DNA from: Planctomycetota bacterium
GTDB taxonomy: Bacteria; Planctomycetota; UBA1135; GCA-002686595
Direction of reading: 5' to 3'
Assembly (NCBI GenBank): GCA_002686945.1
Contig: NYYZ01000032.1
Coordinates: 55,406-119,405, forward strand
DNA: 64,000 nucleotides
This document shows, in pieces, positions 47,988 to 56,080 of this stretch. How positions within the stretch are numbered: the first letter of the stretch is position 1; each line of letters starts with the position of its first letter. Made by a program: the position numbers and the translations under genes. The notes beneath the pieces are model-generated. The model was given only the letters and a program-made list of their open reading frames with translations, was not told the DNA's origin and did no database searches.

Positions 47988-49184
47988 ATGCTTCAGACCC
48001 TGCTGCCCGCGCTCCTGATTCTTCTGTTCAGCGTTGCTGCCGCCGCTCCCGCCTCGACCTTGGAAGACCCCAAGATCCCAGAAGACACCCAGATCATCAC
48101 CCTGCCCTCGGGGCTCCAGTACTCGGCCCTGGCGACAGGCGGCACCGATGAGTCCCCCAAGAAGGGTGACAAGGTGCTCGTGCATTACACCGGCTGGACC
48201 ACTGAAGGCAAGGTCTTTGATTCCTCACGCTTACGTGGCGCGCCTGCTGAATTTGCCGTGGGCCAGCTGATTGCTGGTTGGAACGAGGCCCTGGTCCTCA
48301 TGCACCCGGGCGACCGTTGGAAGCTGACCATCCCGGCGGCCCTGGCCTACGGGGAGCGTGGCGCGCCGCCGCGCATTCCCGCCAATGCGACACTGATCTT
48401 CGACATGGAACTGATCGAAGTAACCGTACGTTCCTTGCCCTTCGTGCCTTTCATGAACACCCCCGAGAGCAAGGACCTCAAGTCGGGAAGCAGGTATCAA
48501 CCCCTCGTGCAGGGCTCAGGCGAAGAACCCGCCAGTTCATTCGACTACGCCAAAATCGACTGGGCCATCCACACGGAGGACGGTGAACTGCTCTTCAATG
48601 CGGCCATGCTGGGCCAGGATCTGAGCGGCAAGGTCAGCGGGATTCCATTCAGCTTCTTCCAGGAAGCCCTGGGAATCATGAAGCCCGGCGGTAGTTGCAA
48701 CCTGAAGGTGCCCAAGTCTGCAGGCCAGGAATGGTTGAGCAAGCTGCGCATTACCAAGGAGTATGAGCACACGATCTGGCAGTTGCACTGCAAGTCCGCT
48801 CGGAGCTACCCAAAGCCGGAGTTCATTCTGCCCCCCCAAGAGGAACTGACCAGCACTCCCAGTGGTCTGAAGTACAAGATCCTGCGTCAGGGCGAGGGCA
48901 AGAAGCCATCCGGGCCCCAGTCCCGGGTCACGGTCCACTACTGCGGCTGGCTCACCAGCGGTACACAGTTCGATAGCTCCTATGACAGAGGCGATCCGAT
49001 CTCCTTTGGCCTCAGCCAGGTGATTGCTGGTTGGACCGAAGGCATGCAGTTGATCGGCGAAGGTGGCGCGCTGATCCTGGTGATCCCCTCGGATCTGGGC
49101 TACGGCGACCGCGGCTCGCCCCCTACCATCCCCGGTGGAGCAACCCTGGTCTTCTATGTGGAGACCTTGGCGATCAGCGACTGA
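47988..49184 (+). CDS. FKBP-type peptidyl-prolyl isomerase with two clear and one degenerate FKBP-like domain
   Basis: Start MLQTLLPALLILLFSVAAAAPAS; TLPSGLQYSALATG...KKGDKVLVHYTGWTTEGKVFDSS and STPSGLKYKILRQGEGKKPSGPQSRVTVHYCGWLTSGTQFDSSYDRG. Confidence 0.9.
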   Translation: MLQTLLPALLILLFSVAAAAPASTLEDPKIPEDTQIITLPSGLQYSALATGGTDESPKKGDKVLVHYTGWTTEGKVFDSSRLRGAPAEFAVGQLIAGWNEALVLMHPGDRWKLTIPAALAYGERGAPPRIPANATLIFDMELIEVTVRSLPFVPFMNTPESKDLKSGSRYQPLVQGSGEEPASSFDYAKIDWAIHTEDGELLFNAAMLGQDLSGKVSGIPFSFFQEALGIMKPGGSCNLKVPKSAGQEWLSKLRITKEYEHTIWQLHCKSARSYPKPEFILPPQEELTSTPSGLKYKILRQGEGKKPSGPQSRVTVHYCGWLTSGTQFDSSYDRGDPISFGLSQVIAGWTEGMQLIGEGGALILVIPSDLGYGDRGSPPTIPGGATLVFYVETLAISD

Positions 49185-49211
49185 GGCCAAGGGTCACTGC
49201 GACTTTTTTCA

Positions 49212-49249
49212 AGCGCCCCGCTGAGCCGCTCTCAGGCCAGCGGGGCGCT
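49212..49249 (+). terminator. Hairpin terminator after FKBP gene
   Basis: agcgccccgctg (49212-23) / cagcggggcgct (49238-49), perfect 12-bp stem. Confidence 0.65.
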
Positions 49250-49280
49250 GCTGTCTTAGCCAAGGCCTCGCCCAAGGACT

Positions 49281-50309
49281 ATGCTCGGCCCCATGCAGAC
49301 TATCGACCCCCAAGACGAGTTGCGCGTGTACGACGCCTATGTGGCTGGACGCTTGTCTGCTGGATTGGCGGCAGGAGTACGCACGGGACTGTTTGATGTG
49401 CTTGATTCTGATGGCCCCTTGAGTTGCGCCGCCCTGGCCGAGGCATCAGGACTCCATGAACGGGGAGTGCGCGCCTGGCTCGCAGCCATGCAGGCCGGTC
49501 AGTTGGTGCAAGAAGTCGGATCTGGTGATTTTGCCCTGACTCCCGCGGCTGCTCGTGATTGCGTACGCAACAAGCCGGGCTCTCTCGCGGGCCTGATCGA
49601 CATGGAGATCGAGAACTTCCTCTCTCCAGCATTGGTGATCGAAGGCCTGCGGGGTGGCGGCCCCTGTGTTTACGGAGACGGCGACCCCTGGGCAGAACAC
49701 GCAGCCGACCCTGCCAAGGCGCGCGCTTTCAGTGACGCCATGCACGCGATTGCCTGCTCCCCAGCCCTGGCCCTGGCAGAAAAAGCACCATTGGAGAATG
49801 CACGCCGCCTGCTCGACGCAGGGGGCGGTTCCGGCACAATTTCTGTCGCCCTGGCCCGCGCCTTCCCCCAGTTGCACTGCACCGTACTTGAGATTCCCGC
49901 GGTTCTGCCCCACATCGAAGAACGGGCCCATGAAGAGGGCCTTGAACAGCAGATCAGCGCACTGCAAGGAGACCTCTTCGCGCAGGCGTGGCCCACCGGC
50001 TTCGACGCGGTCCTGCTCTCTCAGATCATGCACGACTGGAGCGATGATGAAGGCGCGCGCCTCCTGCGTCGGGCCTACAACGCCCTCAACCCTGGCGGCA
50101 CGGTCCTGATCCACGAGAAACTCATCGAGCCCGACGGTGGCCCTTTGGCCAACGCGCTGGTGAATCTGGACATGCTGGTCTGGACCGAAGGGCGCCAGTG
50201 GAGCGCAACGGATTTGGAGCAACTGATGCAACAAGCAGGCTTTGAGGGAGTGCAAGCCCAAAAGACCTACGGCTACTGGTCCCTTGTGAGCGCAACCAGG
50301 CCGGGCTAG
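49281..50309 (+). CDS. SAM-dependent O-methyltransferase (Methyltransf_2-like)
   Basis: ARRLLDAGGGSGTISVALARAFPQLHCTVLEIPAVLPH...FDAVLLSQIMHDWSDDEGARLLRRAYNALNPGGTVLIHEKL. Confidence 0.88.
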   Translation: MLGPMQTIDPQDELRVYDAYVAGRLSAGLAAGVRTGLFDVLDSDGPLSCAALAEASGLHERGVRAWLAAMQAGQLVQEVGSGDFALTPAAARDCVRNKPGSLAGLIDMEIENFLSPALVIEGLRGGGPCVYGDGDPWAEHAADPAKARAFSDAMHAIACSPALALAEKAPLENARRLLDAGGGSGTISVALARAFPQLHCTVLEIPAVLPHIEERAHEEGLEQQISALQGDLFAQAWPTGFDAVLLSQIMHDWSDDEGARLLRRAYNALNPGGTVLIHEKLIEPDGGPLANALVNLDMLVWTEGRQWSATDLEQLMQQAGFEGVQAQKTYGYWSLVSATRPG

Positions 50310-51058
50310 CGGACCGGAGCCTTCTCACCGCCCACCTCAGCCTCGCCCTTTTGAAAGATCAGCAGGTGATTGAACCCGCGCAGGAAGAAGTTGCCCTCTT
50401 CGGCGGCCTTGCGGTAGCGCACATCTTCGAGCTTGTTGCTGCCGCGCACCACAGCCACATGGTCCACCGCCCGGAAGCGACGCTCCAATAGACCTGACAC
50501 ACGCGCGCCGATGGGCACAAAGCCCTTCTTCTTCTTGAAAGTGTCACTGACCAGGATCGCGAGGAATGACCCGTCCGCCAGGACACGCTCGGCTTCCCGG
50601 AACACGCGGCCCAGGGCATCCATGTAACCAGCCTGAAAGGCATCGAGCTTGCCAATACAGCGGGGATCGTCAGAGTAGTCGAGGTGGCTCGACCAGGGCG
50701 GATCCATGAACAGGAAGTCCACGCTCGCGTCTTCGAGGGGCAGGTCCCTGGCATCCGCCAACTCGATATCCGCGCGCATGGGACGCAGATCAAAGCCGCG
50801 CGACTCGCGCCCCAGTTCCTTGGCCACATCCAAGGTGGTGCCGCCTCCGCAGAAAGGATCGACCACCAAGTCCCCTGGCTGGGTATAGCGCTGGAGCAGG
50901 TTCCAGATCACATAGGTCGGAGTACGACCTTCATAGCCAGGGGTTCCCAAAGGCTCGTCCCCGTGCTGTTGGGAGGGATGATGCCAGAGGGTCGTGGCTT
51001 GAATGCGCGGGGGGCGGGAGTGGCCGCGCCGCCGGGCCTTGTCATGGGGAAGGGTCAT
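50306..51058 (-). CDS. N6/N4-type DNA methyltransferase (solitary)
   Basis: GDLVVDPFCGGGTTLDVAKELGRESRGFDLRP and VDFLFMDPPWSSHLDYSDDPRC. Confidence 0.78.
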   Translation of the reverse strand: MTLPHDKARRRGHSRPPRIQATTLWHHPSQQHGDEPLGTPGYEGRTPTYVIWNLLQRYTQPGDLVVDPFCGGGTTLDVAKELGRESRGFDLRPMRADIELADARDLPLEDASVDFLFMDPPWSSHLDYSDDPRCIGKLDAFQAGYMDALGRVFREAERVLADGSFLAILVSDTFKKKKGFVPIGARVSGLLERRFRAVDHVAVVRGSNKLEDVRYRKAAEEGNFFLRGFNHLLIFQKGEAEVGGEKAPVR

Positions 51059-51060
51059 AG

Positions 51061-51792
51061 ATGCGTCTGGGAGTGTACGCTGCGCCCATGGCCACTCTGC
51101 AGGAGGAGATTTCTCTACCGGACAGCGATGGTCCGGTTGCTGCCGTCAGTGCTTGGTGGGATCCGGGCGATACGGGACGGGCGGCAATTCTGCTGGCCCA
51201 CGGGGCGGGTGCGGACTGCTTGAGTCCGTTCATGCTGGCGATTTCAAGGGCTCTGGTGACCCGGGACCTGGGAGTCCTGCGTTTTCGCTACGCCTACTCC
51301 GAACGCATGGCCAATGAAAAGCGACGCCTGCCTCCTGACCGCACCCCGCGCCTGGAAATGGTGCATGAACTGGCCCTGGAACGCTTGGCCCTCTTGGCTC
51401 CGAACCGCCCGCTGGTGCTCGGGGGCAAGTCGCTTGGTTCGCGAATGGGTTCTCATCTGGCGGCCAAGGGAGCGGATGTGCGAGCGTTGTTTCATCTGGG
51501 ATTTCCCCTGCACCCGGTCAAGAAGCCGGGGGTGGAACGTGCTCAACACTTTCGTGCCATACCGCAACCAGCCTTGTTCCTGCAAGGCACCCGAGATCCC
51601 CTTTGCGAATTGGAGCTGTTGCGCGGAGTACTTGACAATCACGGGGGACCGGTCAGCTTGACCCTGATCGAAGGCGCGGGTCATGACTTCAAGCTACGCA
51701 AGCGGGATCCGGCCTACCGTACTGAAGAGGAAACAGTTGAGTTCCTGGCCTCGACAATTGACAAGTGGATCGCAACCACACTTGGCGCCTAG
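51061..51792 (+). CDS. Alpha/beta hydrolase (KANL3/Tex30-like)
   Basis: AILLAHGAGADCLSPFMLAISRALVTRDLGVLRFRYAYSERM...LVLGGKSLGSRMGSHLAAKGADVRALFHLGFPLHP; start may be 51088. Confidence 0.83.
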   Translation: MRLGVYAAPMATLQEEISLPDSDGPVAAVSAWWDPGDTGRAAILLAHGAGADCLSPFMLAISRALVTRDLGVLRFRYAYSERMANEKRRLPPDRTPRLEMVHELALERLALLAPNRPLVLGGKSLGSRMGSHLAAKGADVRALFHLGFPLHPVKKPGVERAQHFRAIPQPALFLQGTRDPLCELELLRGVLDNHGGPVSLTLIEGAGHDFKLRKRDPAYRTEEETVEFLASTIDKWIATTLGA

Positions 51793-51811
51793 GACCTGGC
51801 GCTTCATCCAA

Positions 51812-51845
51812 AGCGCTCTGATCGACGCAATCGGATCACAGCGCT
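51812..51845. terminator. Bidirectional hairpin between convergent genes
   Basis: agcgctctgatc (51812-23) / gatcacagcgct (51834-45), 11/12 paired, between convergent stops at 51792 and 51889. Confidence 0.6.
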
Positions 51846-51888
51846 GAAACAGGGCAACTGAATTCACGCCCCGGGCAGAGGCCACCTC

Positions 51889-53103
51889 CTAGCCCAGATG
51901 CCCCTTTGCCCAGCGCACCAACTCCTCATGCTGGCGATGGAAATCGTGGGTGCCGCCCGCCACCGGGGCCTTGAAGAAGCACGCAGTAGCCTCCAGAGCA
52001 CCGCCCTCTCCAGCCCGCTGAGCAAAATCCACCAAGCGCACCAGATCCAGGACCAGGGGCGCCGCCAAAGCTGAGTCGCTGCCTGTCCAGGTCATCTGCA
52101 GAGTCATGCGCGCCCCCAGAAAGCCCTCAAAGTGGATCAGATCCATCGCGGTCTTCCAGTCCCCGAGGGAGGGCACATAGTCGATGCCGACTCCGGTGTG
52201 CAACTCGTCTCCGCCTCCCAGCAGTTCCCGCAGGGCGCGGTCCTTGTTCTCGATCTTGGTGGCCCGATGGGCACTGTCTGCCAGCACGGCCCCGTCTCGG
52301 TTGCCCAACATGTTGTAGCCCTGCCAGGCGTGCACCTTCAAAGCCCGATGGGTGAACATGGGAGCCAATGCAGTCTTCAGCAGCGTCTCTCCGGTCTTGC
52401 CATCGCGGCCCGCGTGAGCCACGTTGTTCTTCTTTGCCAACTCCATCAAGGCCGGAGCCGAAGCGGAAATGTTGGGAGTGAAGTTGACCAGCGGCCGCCC
52501 CGAAGAAAGTGCCGCATAGGCATAGAGCAAACTAGCTGGCTGGGGTCGTCCACCATCGAGCTCTTCTTCGAAAGCGGACAAGGACTCCCAGGCATCGCGC
52601 GATTCTTGACGGACTTCGGTGCTGGAGAGATCCACCACCACCATGCCATCCAGATTGTGTTCGGCCTCAAAGGCATCCCAATCTGCGATCACGTGCTTGA
52701 TCTGCTCACGGGGCAGGAGCGCGCCCAATTCCGCCGAGCGAGGATCCAGGTCCTGACCACCGACCTCGGTGGCATCAAGCATGCCGGGCCGGGTGGCTGC
52801 GGCGAAGAGGTCTCCCTCTTCGGCACAAGCCTGCACCAATTCAGGGGGCAGGACCCCAGCACTGACGAGTTCGGCCACCGAAGCGGAGAGATCCCTGGTC
52901 GAGATCTCGTGCCCCCCAAAAACAAGGTCATCTTCCGCGACCAGAGGCAGTTGGCTGAAGGGCTCACCGGCGGTGACTACGCCAGTGGCATCGTGCAGCC
53001 CCCGACGCAGGCCAAAGACCCCGTAGGCCAGACAGGTGCTGATGGCACCGCGGGCGCCGATCAACCAGATGCCCAGGGGCGCGCTGCGGGGAGTAACGGT
53101 CAA
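51889..53103 (-). CDS. Inositol-3-phosphate synthase family protein
   Basis: GIWLIGARGAISTCLAYGVFGLRRGL...LVNFTPNISASAPALMELAKKNNVAHAGRDGKTGETLLKTALAPMFTHRALKVHAWQGYNMLGNRDG. Confidence 0.88.
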   Translation of the reverse strand: MTVTPRSAPLGIWLIGARGAISTCLAYGVFGLRRGLHDATGVVTAGEPFSQLPLVAEDDLVFGGHEISTRDLSASVAELVSAGVLPPELVQACAEEGDLFAAATRPGMLDATEVGGQDLDPRSAELGALLPREQIKHVIADWDAFEAEHNLDGMVVVDLSSTEVRQESRDAWESLSAFEEELDGGRPQPASLLYAYAALSSGRPLVNFTPNISASAPALMELAKKNNVAHAGRDGKTGETLLKTALAPMFTHRALKVHAWQGYNMLGNRDGAVLADSAHRATKIENKDRALRELLGGGDELHTGVGIDYVPSLGDWKTAMDLIHFEGFLGARMTLQMTWTGSDSALAAPLVLDLVRLVDFAQRAGEGGALEATACFFKAPVAGGTHDFHRQHEELVRWAKGHLG

Positions 53104-53133
53104 GGCGGAAAGGGGTTGGTGGGTCGCGCGGGG

Positions 53134-54234
53134 CTACTGTTTCTTGAGGTGGTCCAGCCAAAGCTGGACCAGTTGGGCATCCCGCGCGGACTCAGGAGTT
53201 CCCCTTTGGACACCCACGGGGGGCAGAGGAGTCGTTCCGGCTTCTGCCGTCTGTTCAGAGCCCGGTATTGTGCCTTCTTGAGGGGTGGGCGTCTGCCCCG
53301 CAGACGAGGTCTGCGGATTGGAATTGCCCTCCACGGAAGCTGCACGGCCGGATTCAGGAGAGTCCGGAGATGTTGCTCCCCCAGCCAGGGCTTGGGAATC
53401 CTGCCCCGAAACGCCTGTAAGGGACTGGGCCATGGCCATCAAGGCCGCCTCCCCGGCCCGACGCGCTTGCGCCAGGGCCTCCTGCGCTGTCGGCTCACCC
53501 GCGACTTCCTGCTCCAGGGCCAAAGCCCTGTCCAGCCAGTTGCTGAGTTCCTCGACCGCCTCGGCGTCTGCAAGTTGTGTTTCAAGGCCACGAGCTTCCT
53601 GGGCCAGCGATGTGGCCTCCTCGGCCAGATCCTGGGTCAGACGCCCTTCGCCCACTGCAGTCAGAATCTGATCCGCCGCAGCAGTGGCCCCAGCACGCAC
53701 GGATTCCATGGTGCCCTGCTGGATGCTTGTGGTGACCGCTGGAGGGTGCGTTTCGCTGACCACCGAAAGCAGCACGCCACCAGCCAGCGGCGCCAGGAGC
53801 AGAGGCCAGGAAACCGGCAGAACCATTCGCCAGAGGCGGCGAGGGGGCACCCGCATGAGCACCCGCCGTGCGGCAAGTTCTGCCATGGGTTGAGGTACGC
53901 TGGGAGCCTGATCCTGACAGGCGGCGCTGACCTCAGCCATGCCAATCCGTTGACTCAATTCCTGGGCGACCTGGGGAAGGGTTCGCCGATGACAGAGTCC
54001 CCAGGCAATTCCAGCGCAAAGGCCTGCAAGTCCTGCGCTGAACAGAACCGGGACCGCGGCGGGGACCTGGCCGTCAATCACCGCCAAGGCGGTCAGGGCG
54101 AGATAGACACCGGACCCCAGGAGAAACCCCTCAGCCGTGCGCGCAGCACCCAGGGCGCGCGTGCCCCGCCTGAGAGCACTCAACAGAGCGCCGGTGTGGG
54201 CACCTCTCGCCCTTGTGCTCGAATTTTCACTCAA
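53134..54234 (-). CDS. Membrane coiled-coil protein of unknown function
   Basis: 366 aa; two hydrophobic segments, coiled-coil-like Ala/Glu-rich region, low-complexity tail; 4-nt start/stop overlap coordinates with neighbouring gene. Confidence 0.6.
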   Translation of the reverse strand: MSENSSTRARGAHTGALLSALRRGTRALGAARTAEGFLLGSGVYLALTALAVIDGQVPAAVPVLFSAGLAGLCAGIAWGLCHRRTLPQVAQELSQRIGMAEVSAACQDQAPSVPQPMAELAARRVLMRVPPRRLWRMVLPVSWPLLLAPLAGGVLLSVVSETHPPAVTTSIQQGTMESVRAGATAAADQILTAVGEGRLTQDLAEEATSLAQEARGLETQLADAEAVEELSNWLDRALALEQEVAGEPTAQEALAQARRAGEAALMAMAQSLTGVSGQDSQALAGGATSPDSPESGRAASVEGNSNPQTSSAGQTPTPQEGTIPGSEQTAEAGTTPLPPVGVQRGTPESARDAQLVQLWLDHLKKQ

Positions 54235-55034
54235 CGTCCACCACCTGGATCGGGGGCACTTGAGACCAAAGGCAAGGTCGCACTCTTGTCGAATCCCAAG
54301 GGCAGACGCTGCTTGGAAAAAATCAGCCGCACCTCACTACCCCGTTGGGGCAGCAGCCATGCGTTGGCCAACCAGGCGGACTGATCCACGCATTCCGGCA
54401 TAGCGGTCGTCAGAAGAGTATGCCCCTCACGAAAGAAACTTACATTGATCAGGTTGCCGTTGATCGCCGCGGCAAAAACTTCAGGTGCGTCTTCGCCGCG
54501 CTGAATCATCTTGGAGCCCAGATAGATCAATGCATGCCGCCGCAAAGTGCGCCCGCGGAATCGATCCCGCACAAGATCTTCAATGCGGAACAGATAGACC
54601 TCATCCCCCTCGCGCCAACCCACATACAGAAAGAAACCGTCCCCCTGGGGCAGGGTGACTTCATAGGGCAAGACTCCTGCGTCGATTTCCTCCTGACTGG
54701 GGAGAGGATCCTTGGACGCCCAGTCCGCATTGCTGCCTGGCCTGGCGCCGAGAGTCAGGAGCGCCGCGTTCAGCATCTCAGGGTCCACATCTGTCAGCAG
54801 CAGTGTCTCGTGTGCAGCTCCCTGAGGACCTACCAGCAGGTACTCCAAGAGATCATTGGTCACGGCCACTTCGGCGGGAATCGAAACGCGTCCATGGTCC
54901 AGGTCCAGGTCAATGCCCTGGGCCTCAAAGACATCCCGCAAGCCGGCAACGGGATCCGGGCCAGGGTCCTGTTCGTGGCTCAGCAAGAACGGCGCCAAAC
55001 TGGCAAGGGCAAGGAGGGTCAGGCGCATGGTCAT
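54231..55034 (-). CDS. Secreted YdjY-domain-like protein
   Basis: MTMRLTLLALASLAPFLLSHEQ; HGRVSIPAEVAVTNDLLEYLLVGPQGAAHETLLLTDVDPEMLNAALLTLGARPG. Confidence 0.65.
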   Translation of the reverse strand: MTMRLTLLALASLAPFLLSHEQDPGPDPVAGLRDVFEAQGIDLDLDHGRVSIPAEVAVTNDLLEYLLVGPQGAAHETLLLTDVDPEMLNAALLTLGARPGSNADWASKDPLPSQEEIDAGVLPYEVTLPQGDGFFLYVGWREGDEVYLFRIEDLVRDRFRGRTLRRHALIYLGSKMIQRGEDAPEVFAAAINGNLINVSFFREGHTLLTTAMPECVDQSAWLANAWLLPQRGSEVRLIFSKQRLPLGFDKSATLPLVSSAPDPGGGR

Positions 55035-55194
55035 AGTCGCTGGGGGTAACGGACTGCGGGTGGGTAGGGTTCAGGCCGGAATCCACTGCTAGCCTACCCG
55101 GTCCAAGACCACCAGATTCGCAGCATGACGCTAGACCCCTGTTTTCCGCAACCAGCCCGGTGGTCTTGAACCAGGCGCGGTACTGGCGGATTCA

Positions 55195-55992
55195 TCAATG
55201 ACCAGAGCGCAGGGCTTCAATGTCCACCCCAACACGCTCCAGCTCCGGCTGCAAGAGCTTCAGGATCGCCTCCGCAAATTGCCGGATTTCATACTGGGCA
55301 TCAACCGACAGGCGCTGGTCGAGAAAATGCAGCACACCCTGCAAGCTGACGGTCCAATAGGCTTGGGTGTAGAGGCTCTGGGGCAGGAGCATGCGAGCGA
55401 TTTCCTTGGCCACGCCGCGCTCGATGCGGTCTTCGTAGCGTTGGAACGCGGCCTGGCATTCGTCCAGCATCACCTGACGTTCGCCAGAATGGTCGAATTC
55501 CTCGGACAGATCCACAGAGGCCTGCTTGTTGCCATGCGAAGGATTCGAGCGCATGGTGCTGGGCACGTAGAACTCCGGGGTCCATTGCACATAGCGACCG
55601 CTGATTTCGTTCCAGGAACAGCCCTTGTCCGTGTCGAACATCACATCGAACACATCCAATGAGACGGACTGGCCATTGGCTTCATACTCACGCCAGCCTG
55701 ATCCGACCTGATACTTGAAGGCCTGCCGAAAGACAAACAGGGGGGCCTTCCAGTGAAAGGTAAAGAACGAATGACGAAAGGGCGAAGTATGCCCGTGCTT
55801 CCACAGAAAACCGCAGAGCTTTCTGTCCGCTTCACTGAACCCCTCGCTGCGCTTGTCGTAGGAGATGCGCGCAGCGTTGACCACCTTGAGGGAAGAATCC
55901 TCCTGCATACGATCCACAAGAGCGATGAAGCCGATGCCGTCGTCAAGAGTTTCGATAGCGCCATCTGGCAGGGAAACAGTGGTCGTGGTCAT
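55195..55992 (-). CDS. thyX: FAD-dependent thymidylate synthase
   Basis: Start MTTTTVSLPDGA at 55992; LCGFLWKHGHTSPFRHSFFTFHWKAPLFVFRQAFKYQVGSGWREYEANGQS. Confidence 0.93.
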   Translation of the reverse strand: MTTTTVSLPDGAIETLDDGIGFIALVDRMQEDSSLKVVNAARISYDKRSEGFSEADRKLCGFLWKHGHTSPFRHSFFTFHWKAPLFVFRQAFKYQVGSGWREYEANGQSVSLDVFDVMFDTDKGCSWNEISGRYVQWTPEFYVPSTMRSNPSHGNKQASVDLSEEFDHSGERQVMLDECQAAFQRYEDRIERGVAKEIARMLLPQSLYTQAYWTVSLQGVLHFLDQRLSVDAQYEIRQFAEAILKLLQPELERVGVDIEALRSGH

Positions 55993-56080
55993 GGTCAGAT
56001 ACTGTGCGGCAACAGGAAAAAGAAAAGGGTGCGCGATGAAGGGCGCATCTCCCGCAGTGTAACTCCCCCACCTCTGGCCA

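Noticed and set aside
52132-54384. 750-aa + strand ORF
   Set aside because: Antisense to the inositol-phosphate synthase and the membrane coiled-coil gene; composition is that of a GC-rich mirror frame with no recognisable motif.
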